A stretch of DNA of 6,911 nt from Chlorobiota bacterium (GTDB lineage Bacteria > Bacteroidota > Bacteroidia > Flavobacteriales > Flavobacteriaceae). The position numbers and the translations under genes are program-made. The stretch spans positions 1 through 6,911 of the forward strand of contig JAADHG010000081.1 of assembly GCA_013151975.1 (NCBI GenBank), in the 5' to 3' direction. Positions 1-6,381 of the stretch are shown here, piece by piece (positions within the stretch are counted from its first letter, which is position 1; each line of letters starts with the position of its first letter). The notes under the pieces are model-generated. The model saw nothing but the letters and a program-made list of their open reading frames with translations, ran no database searches and was not told the origin of the DNA.

Positions 1-1092
1 CTTACTGCAATACCTAAAGCAGATAACTTAAAATCTATAAACTATCCATTGGCGGCATTGATTGCACATATGGATCTTAGCAGGCAATTAATATTTTCAG
101 AAAAAAGGATTAATACCTATCGGGATAGCCTCTATAAAGTTTGGGGATCTATGAACCCAAATGAATTCAATGATTCTAAAGAATATGGCTTAGAAGTAGC
201 AAACCATATTGCTGCATGGATGGATAAAGACAATTATAAGCAAACTAGAACCATGTCAAAATATACTGTAGATTCTGATGATCCATCAAGATGGCAACCT
301 ACTCCACCATCTTATATGGATGGGCTAGAACCTCATTGGAATAAGATTCGCCCTTTTGTAATTGATTCTGCGGCTCAGTTTAAACCTATACCTCCTCCAG
401 CTTTTTCTATGGAAAAAGATTCTAAATTCTATAAAGAATTGAAGGAAGTATATGATATAAGTGTTGATATTACAAAAAAGGGAGATGATTCCGAAGAAAT
501 AGAGATAGCTCAATTTTGGGATTGCAATCCTTATGTTTCAGTTACACGTGGTCATTTAATGTTTGCTACTAAAAAAATCACTCCTGGAGCACACTGGATT
601 GGAATCTGTAAAATAGCTTCTAAAAAAATGAATACCGATTTTGATAGAACAGTTTATGCTTACACTAAAACTTCTATTGCGTTAGCCGATGCTTTTATAA
701 GTTGTTGGGATGAAAAATACAGAAGTAATCTTATTAGACCAGAAACATTAATCAATGAACATATAGATGAAAATTGGAAGCCAGTTTTACAAACACCTCC
801 TTTTCCTGAATATACAAGTGGGCACTCGGTTGCTTCGGGAGCTGCTGCTGTAGCCTTAACAGATGTTTTTGGAGATAATTTTAATTTTGATGATGATACC
901 GAAATGATCTATGGATTACCTATAAGAACTTTTTCTTCTTTTAATGAAGCAGCAGATGAAGCTGCTATTAGCCGAATGTATGGTGGAATACATTATCGTG
1001 CAGCTGTAGAAGTTGGAGTACAACAAGGCAGGGACTTGGGTAAGTTTGTAGTAGATAATCTTGAAATGATATCAAAAAACAGCCAAAATTAA
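1..1092 (+). CDS. Vanadium-dependent haloperoxidase / PAP2-superfamily protein, 5'-truncated by window
   Basis: The frame is open from base 1, so the gene begins upstream; the TTG at 49 is internal. 363 residues are visible (residue 1 = codon at base 1). The three-part vanadate/phosphate pocket signature is complete: K239-x6-R246-P, then T272-S273-G274-H275, then S324-R325-x5-H331. In this superfamily these bind vanadate (haloperoxidases, H2O2-dependent halide oxidation) or phosphate (acid phosphatases). The stretch TPPFPEYTSGHS closely resembles fungal chloroperoxidase, with Phe268 five residues before the Ser, where bromoperoxidases have His. Position H+4, Asp in the PAP2 signature, is Ala335 here, with Glu337 nearby. 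The large soluble helical N-terminal region with few hydrophobic stretches fits haloperoxidases rather than membrane PAP2 lipid phosphatases. Such flavobacterial proteins are normally exported, but the N-terminus is outside the window. It is followed after 22 bp by a 4Fe-4S membrane protein. The family call is firm; halide specificity, and even peroxidase versus phosphatase activity, are not determined. Confidence 0.88.
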   Translation, partial: LTAIPKADNLKSINYPLAALIAHMDLSRQLIFSEKRINTYRDSLYKVWGSMNPNEFNDSKEYGLEVANHIAAWMDKDNYKQTRTMSKYTVDSDDPSRWQPTPPSYMDGLEPHWNKIRPFVIDSAAQFKPIPPPAFSMEKDSKFYKELKEVYDISVDITKKGDDSEEIEIAQFWDCNPYVSVTRGHLMFATKKITPGAHWIGICKIASKKMNTDFDRTVYAYTKTSIALADAFISCWDEKYRSNLIRPETLINEHIDENWKPVLQTPPFPEYTSGHSVASGAAAVALTDVFGDNFNFDDDTEMIYGLPIRTFSSFNEAADEAAISRMYGGIHYRAAVEVGVQQGRDLGKFVVDNLEMISKNSQN

Positions 1093-1114
1093 TATAGCAC
1101 AAAAAATAGACGTT

Positions 1115-2194
1115 ATGAATCTACAAGCAAAGTCAATATTAAGTAGTCCTTCGAGAATGTATTGGCGAATTACACAAATATTAGTTGGATTAGTTGGATT
1201 AGGTATTTTCATCGCATTAATTTTCTTTCCAGAAATAGGAATTCATGCTTTTTGGAATGTTTTAATTCCCATAGCTCCAGCTTTATTCGTTGTAGCCGTA
1301 GGTTTATGGAGAAATGTTTGCCCTTTGGCTTCTACTTCGCTAATTTCTCGTCATTTGGGTTTCGCCAAGAAGAAAAAGCTTAAAGTAAAGCAACAAGGAA
1401 GATTGCAACTAATTGCGGTAATTTTATTATTATTAATTGTCCCTTTAAGACATACAATTTTTGATACAAACGGTCTTGCCACAGCAATAATAATAGGTAT
1501 TTTAGCATTAATTGCAATATATGTAAGCTATAAATATAATTGGAAAAGTGCATGGTGCTCTGGTTTGTGCCCAATACATCCTGTAGAAAAATTGTATGGT
1601 AGAAAAAGCCTATTTGTATTACCAAATGCACATTGTAAAACTTGTGTTAAATGCGTAGCTCCTTGTCCTGACTCTACACCTTCAATTCATCCACTTTATA
1701 AAAAGAAAAAGATGTTAAGTAATAAAATTGCTGGAGCTTTAATTATTGGAGGATTCCCAGGTTTTATTTGGGGATGGTTTCATGTACAAGATTATTTTAA
1801 TAATGAAGGTTGGAAATACTTAGTTTCCACATATGCTTATCCTTTTATAGCAATGACAATTACATTAATTTTATTTCTTGTAATGAAAAAAGTAGTCGCT
1901 AAAAAACACGAAGTAATACTTATTAATCTATTTGCTGCAGCAGCTGTTTCGGTATATTATTGGTATCGTCTTCCAGCTCTTATAGGGTTTGGTATAATTC
2001 AAGGAGATGGAATGTTAGTTGACTTTAGCCAATCTTTACCTAACTGGTTTCCTATTATATTACAAACTTTAACAACACTATTTTTTGCTTGGTGGATAGT
2101 TTTTAATAAAAAAGAGATATCTAATTGGGTTATTAGGCCTCCTTATAAAAAACAAAATAAATCTATTCGTAATATTATTAATCCTACCGTTTAG
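1115..2194 (+). CDS. Polytopic membrane 4Fe-4S protein, NapH/NosR/CcoG-like
   Basis: A 359-residue protein starting at ATG 1115. I see about eight hydrophobic segments (near residues 21-39, 48-65, 98-115, 119-137, 205-223, 240-257, 266-284, 312-330). Between the first and second four-helix blocks is a hydrophilic loop with C174-x2-C177-x2-C180-x3-C184-P, the classic 4Fe-4S ferredoxin motif. Just before it is C148-x3-C152-P, the pattern found at the membrane edge in NapH, NosR and CcoG. An earlier sequence near residues 65-70 (WRNVCP) looks like a second CX3CP motif with the first Cys replaced by Trp65. NapH/NosR proteins move electrons between the quinone pool and periplasmic enzymes; CcoG acts in copper handling for cytochrome oxidase assembly. 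They usually carry two ferredoxin motifs, so this is a reduced version. The gene sits 22 bp after the haloperoxidase, so they are probably co-transcribed; an electron-transfer link between the two is inference. The partner is unknown. Confidence 0.8.
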   Translation: MNLQAKSILSSPSRMYWRITQILVGLVGLGIFIALIFFPEIGIHAFWNVLIPIAPALFVVAVGLWRNVCPLASTSLISRHLGFAKKKKLKVKQQGRLQLIAVILLLLIVPLRHTIFDTNGLATAIIIGILALIAIYVSYKYNWKSAWCSGLCPIHPVEKLYGRKSLFVLPNAHCKTCVKCVAPCPDSTPSIHPLYKKKKMLSNKIAGALIIGGFPGFIWGWFHVQDYFNNEGWKYLVSTYAYPFIAMTITLILFLVMKKVVAKKHEVILINLFAAAAVSVYYWYRLPALIGFGIIQGDGMLVDFSQSLPNWFPIILQTLTTLFFAWWIVFNKKEISNWVIRPPYKKQNKSIRNIINPTV

Positions 2195-2236
2195 ATTATA
2201 ATAAACAATCAACAATATCATATAATAAATTAATAA

Positions 2237-3148
2237 ATGAAAAAAGTTAAATTTTTAATCGTTTTTGTTCTTATAGGTAGTTTAATATGGTATTTATTTA
2301 TTAAGCCTTATGACTATACAGTAACTTTTAATGCAAAAACATCACCTGGAACTTTATTTAGTAATGTTGAGGAGTGGAATTTATTGAATCAAAAATTAGA
2401 TTCTTTTACTTATAATATAAATGATAAAAAAGCTTTCACATTCATAAAAGAAACCCTAAAAATTAATGATAAATCTTTAGATATTACTTGGGGTTTTAAA
2501 TCTATAAATGATTCAACAACTCATGTCACAGTGGGTGTTACTGAAAAAGAAAAATCTATTTACAACCGTTTAACAATTCCTTTTTTAAATACACCATTTG
2601 AAGAAATTGTAATCAACACTATTAAAGATTATAAAAAAGGGATTGAATATCAGTTAAAAAATAAAACTAAAGTAAAACTTGTTGGAATTGATTCGATACC
2701 CGAAATTACTTACGCATATATTGAGTTTAAAAATATTGAAATGCGTAAGAAAGCAGAACAAATGATGAAATATAATGCTAGACTTTTACAGTTTATAAAT
2801 CTGAATAATTTAAAAGGTGGAAATCATCCGTTTTTAATAATAGATAAATGGGATTTAAATAAGAGTATAATTGATTTTCGTTTTTGTTTCCCTGTAAAAC
2901 AAAACGATTCTATGCCAACGCATGATTATATAAAGTTTGATGTACTTAAGCCTACAAAAGCTTTAAAAGCTATTTATAATGGTAATTATATTACTTCAGA
3001 CAGAGGATGGTTTGCATTACATGAATATGCCAAAAGGCATAACATAAATATTGATAACAATCCTCTAGAAATTTTTTATAATAACCCTTTTTATGGTGGT
3101 AATGAATTAAAATGGAGAGCTGAAATTTATATGCCAATTAAAAAATAA
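2237..3148 (+). CDS. Membrane-anchored SRPBCC-like plus GyrI-like ligand-binding domain protein
   Basis: A 303-residue protein starting at ATG 2237, 42 bp after the iron-sulfur gene. It has a lysine-rich start and one hydrophobic helix (about residues 5-23) without a clear signal-peptidase site or lipobox, so it is probably an N-terminal anchor with the rest outside the cytoplasmic membrane. Residues about 26-140 look like the SRPBCC (polyketide cyclase/START) pattern often placed before a GyrI-like domain: a hydrophobic-ligand cup with a conserved W near 47 and 85. Residues about 147-303 match the GyrI-like / AraC effector-binding fold: an early beta-strand around 157-163, then the closing pattern with G249-x-Y251, W258, the helix LHEYAKRHNI, E278-x-x-Y281-x-x-P284 and the final strand KWRAEIYMP. 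GyrI-like domains bind small hydrophobic or cationic molecules; no DNA-binding domain is present, so it is not a regulator of the usual AraC/MerR kind. A ligand-sensing or carrier role is possible but unproven. Confidence 0.72.
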   Translation: MKKVKFLIVFVLIGSLIWYLFIKPYDYTVTFNAKTSPGTLFSNVEEWNLLNQKLDSFTYNINDKKAFTFIKETLKINDKSLDITWGFKSINDSTTHVTVGVTEKEKSIYNRLTIPFLNTPFEEIVINTIKDYKKGIEYQLKNKTKVKLVGIDSIPEITYAYIEFKNIEMRKKAEQMMKYNARLLQFINLNNLKGGNHPFLIIDKWDLNKSIIDFRFCFPVKQNDSMPTHDYIKFDVLKPTKALKAIYNGNYITSDRGWFALHEYAKRHNINIDNNPLEIFYNNPFYGGNELKWRAEIYMPIKK

Positions 3149-3219
3149 TGTATAATAGAAAGGATATGAGTTCATTATTAAATATTTAATTAAGATATTG
3201 TAGTTATTAAAAAATTATA
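3149..3219. promoter_or_regulatory. AT-rich 71-bp gap, likely leader/promoter of the glycoside operon
   Basis: This is the longest non-coding gap in the window and separates the three left genes from the tightly spaced four-gene unit, so it is the natural place for a promoter. It contains a 14-bp perfect palindrome at 3177-3190. I could not identify a convincing Bacteroidota -33/-7 pair (TTTG / TAnnTTTG), nor a hairpin terminator for the upstream gene. The assignment rests on position only. Confidence 0.3.
3177..3190. repeat. 14-bp perfect AT palindrome
   Basis: ATTAAATATTTAAT reads the same on both strands. It lies 30 bp upstream of the GTG start of the glycoside hydrolase gene, in a position where an operator could sit. 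The sequence is made only of A and T in a strongly AT-rich gap, so chance is a serious alternative. Confidence 0.3.
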
Positions 3220-4422
3220 GTGAGCCAATCCATTAATAAATTATACAATGATGCATTAGAAATTTTAAGGAATTTAACAACTTCTAAAGGAATTCTTGCT
3301 AGTACAATAGAATCTGATAATTACAAAAGAATTTGGGCTAGAGATAGTATAATTTGCGGAATTTCTGGTCTCTTGGCCAAAGATAAAATTATTATAGAAG
3401 GGTTAAAACAATCTATAATAACACTTGCAAAACATCAACATACTTTAGGGATTATTCCCTCTAACGTTCTGGAAAGAGATGGTCAAGTTGAGATATCTTA
3501 TGGAAGTTTAGTAGGAAGAGTAGACACTAATACTTGGTTTATTATTGGAATATGTTTATACTATTTAAATACAAATGATGAGGAAACTTGGCAATCGTTA
3601 AAGTCGTCAGTTATTAAAAGTAGAGCCTATTTAAAAACTATTGAGTTTAATGATAAAGGGTGGGTTTATACACCTTTAAGTGGTAATTGGGCAGACGAAT
3701 ACCCTATACATGGTTATACGCTTTATGATAATATGTTGCGATTATGGGGAGAATCGTTATGGCTTAAAATTCAAAAAAAATCAGATTCAGAATTTGATGA
3801 ATTGAAAACGAAAACATTACTAAATTTTTGGCCACAGGAAACTTTGGATTACAAAAATGTTTATCAAAAACAGCCATTTATAAACGTTTTAAATACGTCT
3901 CCACTTCATTTTTGTTCTAGTATCTTACCAGGAAAATATGATACAAGATTTGATGCTGCAGGAAATGCAATAGCATTATTGAATTTCAAATTAACTTCAA
4001 CCCAAAAAGAGAGCATTAAAGAATATTTATCCTACTTAAAAGTAACTTTTTCTAAAATGTTAATTCCAGCGTTTTGGCCTGTTATTAAGGAAAATGATAA
4101 AGAATGGGACGATTTAAAAGACAACTATTCCTTTGCATTTAAAAACACACCATTTAATTTCCATAATGGTGGCATTTGGCCTGTTTGGATGGGGTTATTT
4201 TGTTTAGGGCTTTCAAACAATGATTTAATTGAAGAAGCTGAAATGATTGTTAAAGACTTTATTTCGGTAATAGAATCACAAAACTGGAATTTTAATGAGT
4301 ATATTTCTGGAGATAAGTTAAAATTAAAGGGGAAAGAGCAAATGGGTTTTTCAGCATCTGGAATTGTATTTATGAAACATGCCTTAAATTTTAAAAATTG
4401 CAATCAAATATTTGGATTATGA
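3220..4422 (+). CDS. Cytoplasmic (alpha/alpha)6-barrel glycoside hydrolase, GH100/GH63-like
   Basis: A 400-residue protein with no signal peptide or membrane segment, so it should act in the cytoplasm on an imported sugar. GTG at 3220 is chosen because an in-frame stop lies at 3208-3210 and no in-frame ATG follows until residue 172. Motifs in order resemble plant and cyanobacterial neutral invertases (GH100) and related six-hairpin enzymes: W39-A-R-D42-S43 near the start; YGSLVGRVDTNTW (94-106), comparable to the GRVxPVDSxxWW region of GH100; GNWADEYPIHGYTLYDN (155-171), where D159 is the candidate acid; FHNGGIWP (314-321), comparable to YHNGGSWP; and FNEYISG (358-364), where E360 is the candidate base. 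Databases may label such proteins glycogen debranching enzyme or MGH1-like. Its length is close to short GH63 mannosylglycerate hydrolases. Neutral invertase (sucrose) and glycerate-glycoside hydrolase are both possible; fold is fairly sure, substrate is not. The stop overlaps the next gene's ATG, so translation is probably coupled. Confidence 0.8.
   Translation: MSQSINKLYNDALEILRNLTTSKGILASTIESDNYKRIWARDSIICGISGLLAKDKIIIEGLKQSIITLAKHQHTLGIIPSNVLERDGQVEISYGSLVGRVDTNTWFIIGICLYYLNTNDEETWQSLKSSVIKSRAYLKTIEFNDKGWVYTPLSGNWADEYPIHGYTLYDNMLRLWGESLWLKIQKKSDSEFDELKTKTLLNFWPQETLDYKNVYQKQPFINVLNTSPLHFCSSILPGKYDTRFDAAGNAIALLNFKLTSTQKESIKEYLSYLKVTFSKMLIPAFWPVIKENDKEWDDLKDNYSFAFKNTPFNFHNGGIWPVWMGLFCLGLSNNDLIEEAEMIVKDFISVIESQNWNFNEYISGDKLKLKGKEQMGFSASGIVFMKHALNFKNCNQIFGL
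4419..4422 (+). other. ATGA start/stop overlap between hydrolase and kinase genes
   Basis: The ATG of the kinase gene (4419-4421) overlaps the TGA of the hydrolase gene (4420-4422). This arrangement is typical of translational coupling and decides the kinase start in favour of 4419 over the in-frame TTG at 4398. Confidence 0.8.
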
Positions 4423-5060
4423 TTGGAGACAAACTAACATACCATTCGGCATATAAAAATATAACCCGTTTTGTTATTTCTGAATTAAGAGATAGACTAA
4501 TTAATGAAAATCGAATTTGTATTTCGGTTGGAGGTGAATCTGGATGTGGTAAAACATCACTTGCTTACGCATTAAAAATTGATATTGAAAATGCTACGGG
4601 ACGCAAAGGCTATCTTTTTCATGGTGATGATTATTTTAAATTACCTCCAGCAGACAATCATAATAATAGATTAGAGAACATTAAAAATGTAGGTGTTAAC
4701 GAAGTGAATATGGATATACTTGACACACATATTTTAGAGTTTAAAAAAGGGAATTCAATAGTAAAACCACTTGTTATTTATGAAGAAAATATAATTGTCA
4801 CGGAACAGGTTAATGGTTCCGAATTTGATTTTTGTATTGTTGAGGGAACCTATGTAAGTCTTTTAAGAAATATTGATTACAAACTATTTGTGGAAACCAC
4901 TTACATAGACACATATAGTTTAAGACTTGAGCGTGCTAGAGATTTAATGACTGATTTTAATGAACAAGTATTAGAAATAGAGCACCAAATCATCAAATCT
5001 CAATGTAAATTAGCCAATATTGTTATTGATAAAGACTTAAATATAATAACCAAGAAATAA
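4419..5060 (+). CDS. P-loop small-molecule kinase, uridine kinase/phosphoribulokinase-like
   Basis: 213 residues from the ATG at 4419; a TTG seven codons earlier lies inside the hydrolase gene and is less likely. The Walker A motif is G39-E-S-G-C-G44-K45-T46, after a short beta-strand (RICISVGG). A second acidic patch GDDYFKLPP (69-77) corresponds to the DxYY/DDF substrate-side motif of the uridine kinase/PRK family, and CIVEGTYVSLL (139-149) to the Walker-B-like strand. The segment around 169-176 (RLERARDL) fits the arginine-bearing lid. The length matches bacterial uridine kinases, but the DHP-type motif expected of true uridine kinases after the DxYY patch is not evident; the corresponding region reads NVGVNEVNMD (90-99). 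Uridine kinase is therefore probably not its real role. Given the hydrolase before it and sugar transporters after it, it probably phosphorylates a hydrolysis product. The plant-type D-glycerate 3-kinases share this fold. The substrate is inference. Confidence 0.8.
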   Translation: MIGDKLTYHSAYKNITRFVISELRDRLINENRICISVGGESGCGKTSLAYALKIDIENATGRKGYLFHGDDYFKLPPADNHNNRLENIKNVGVNEVNMDILDTHILEFKKGNSIVKPLVIYEENIIVTEQVNGSEFDFCIVEGTYVSLLRNIDYKLFVETTYIDTYSLRLERARDLMTDFNEQVLEIEHQIIKSQCKLANIVIDKDLNIITKK

Positions 5061-5065
5061 AGCAT

Positions 5066-6376
5066 ATGACTTTTAAAAAACCCAACCTTTCGTTTTGGCA
5101 AATATGGAATATGAATATCGGTTTTCTGGGAATCCAATTCAGTTTTGGGCTTCAACAAACAGCTATAAATCCAATTTTTTCATTTCTTGGTGCTGAGCCT
5201 CATGATTTGCCTTTATTAAATATTGCAGGACCAGTAACGGGATTAATTATTCAGCCTTTAATTGGTGCAATTTCTGATAAAACATGGTCTCCCAAGTTTG
5301 GAAGACGAAAACCATTTTTTTTAATCGGAGCCATAATAGGAAGTTTATGCTTGTTTGCCTTTCCATTCAGTCCAGTTTTATGGTTTGCTGTAGGATTACT
5401 TTGGATATTGGACGTTGGCAATAATACAGCAATGGAACCCTATAGAGCATTTATAGGAGATAAATTACCAGAAAAACAGTTAGGCTTAGGTTTTCAAATG
5501 CAAAGCTTATTTGTAGGAGCAGGAATTGTTTTGGCGAATGCCTCTATTTTTCTTTTTCAAGATTGGTTTGGTGGTGAAGCGGTAGAAGGAACTAATACCA
5601 TACCAACATGGCTTTATTATTCATTTTTTATAGGGGCTATTTTATCCGTTTCAACAATTCTTTGGTCTGTTTTAAAGACGCCTGAGATTCCTCCATCCAA
5701 TGAAGAGCTTATTGAAATTGAAAAACACAAAAAACTGCCATTGGCAGAGAGGCTTTTAGAGCCCATAAAAGACATTTTTAGTGCTATAAAAGACATGCCT
5801 AAATTTATGTGGAAACTGGCAGCTGTATATTTATTTCAGTGGTATGCCTTATTTTGCTATTGGCAATTTATTTCTCCCATGTTTGAAGTAACTATGGCCT
5901 TTGGAAAAAGTGACGCACTTGCACAAGCCTCTAAAATGAATTTGACCTATAATTTAGTTACTATGGCTGTAGCGTTGGCGTTAGTACCATTAGCAGCCAA
6001 ACTTGGGAATAAAAAAATATATGTAGCAAGTTTATTAGGTACAGGTATTGCCATGCTTAGTATTCCTTTTATAACCGATTCTTATTTAGTATTAGTGCCT
6101 ATGATATTGTTTGGTATAGGCTGGGCAGCCATGATGGGTATTCCATACACAATGGTATCTAAAGTAATACCTAAAGACAGACGAGGTGTATACATGGGCA
6201 TTGTTAATATGATGATTGTTATACCAATGGGTATTCAAACTTTAACTTTTGGCCCAATTATGAAGAATTTACTTCATGATAATGCTGTAAATGCTATTTT
6301 ATTTGGAGGTATATTTTTTATTATAGCTTCTATTTTAGCTATGAGGTTAAAGACACCATCTATTACTAAAACATAA
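5066..6376 (+). CDS. SLC45/GPH-like sugar MFS transporter
   Basis: A 436-residue polytopic protein with about twelve hydrophobic helices split by a charged central loop (about 203-250), located in the inner membrane. Diagnostic stretches are: the PxxGLxxQPxIGxxSD segment at about 56-71, followed by FGRRKPFFLIGA (78-89), the signature loop 2-3 of SLC45 and plant sucrose carriers; DVGNNTAMEPYRAFIGD (116-132), matching the conserved N...R...D helix 4 region; and the repeat-2 counterpart GWAAMMGIPYTMVSK (352-366) followed by DRRGVYMGIVN (371-381). Members of this family commonly move alpha-glucosides such as sucrose or maltose, usually with protons. The gene starts 5 bp after the kinase stop, so it is part of the same operon, and it probably imports the glycoside cleaved by the hydrolase. 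The exact sugar is not determined. Family call strong. Confidence 0.87.
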   Translation: MTFKKPNLSFWQIWNMNIGFLGIQFSFGLQQTAINPIFSFLGAEPHDLPLLNIAGPVTGLIIQPLIGAISDKTWSPKFGRRKPFFLIGAIIGSLCLFAFPFSPVLWFAVGLLWILDVGNNTAMEPYRAFIGDKLPEKQLGLGFQMQSLFVGAGIVLANASIFLFQDWFGGEAVEGTNTIPTWLYYSFFIGAILSVSTILWSVLKTPEIPPSNEELIEIEKHKKLPLAERLLEPIKDIFSAIKDMPKFMWKLAAVYLFQWYALFCYWQFISPMFEVTMAFGKSDALAQASKMNLTYNLVTMAVALALVPLAAKLGNKKIYVASLLGTGIAMLSIPFITDSYLVLVPMILFGIGWAAMMGIPYTMVSKVIPKDRRGVYMGIVNMMIVIPMGIQTLTFGPIMKNLLHDNAVNAILFGGIFFIIASILAMRLKTPSITKT

Positions 6377-6381
6377 AGCCT

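Noticed and set aside
325..513. Minus-strand open frame of 62 codons
   Set aside because: It lies wholly antisense inside the haloperoxidase gene and has no recognisable domain; the + frame has clear family motifs.
1181..1198. Tandem 9-bp repeat (TTAGTTGGA twice)
   Set aside because: It encodes LVGLVG in the first membrane helix, so it is explained by coding for a hydrophobic repeat.
1162..1383. Plus-strand open frame of 73 codons
   Set aside because: An alternative frame inside the iron-sulfur membrane protein gene, with low-complexity Ser/Phe/Arg composition and no motif.
1380..1631. Minus-strand open frame of 83 codons
   Set aside because: Antisense to the membrane protein gene; its hydrophobicity mirrors the membrane-helix codons on the other strand.
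2195..2236. Possible terminator or promoter in the 42-bp gap
   Set aside because: AT-rich sequence with no stable hairpin, T-run or clear Bacteroidota promoter elements.
3148..3189. 13-codon ATG open frame right after the GyrI-like gene (TAATG junction)
   Set aside because: Too short, no motif, and expected by chance in AT-rich DNA.
4125..4403. Minus-strand open frame of 92 codons
   Set aside because: Antisense to the C-terminal part of the hydrolase, which contains the conserved HNGGIWP and FNEY motifs.
4398..4418. TTG start seven codons upstream for the kinase
   Set aside because: It would lie inside the hydrolase gene; the ATG in the ATGA overlap gives a better start and a 213-residue protein of normal family length.
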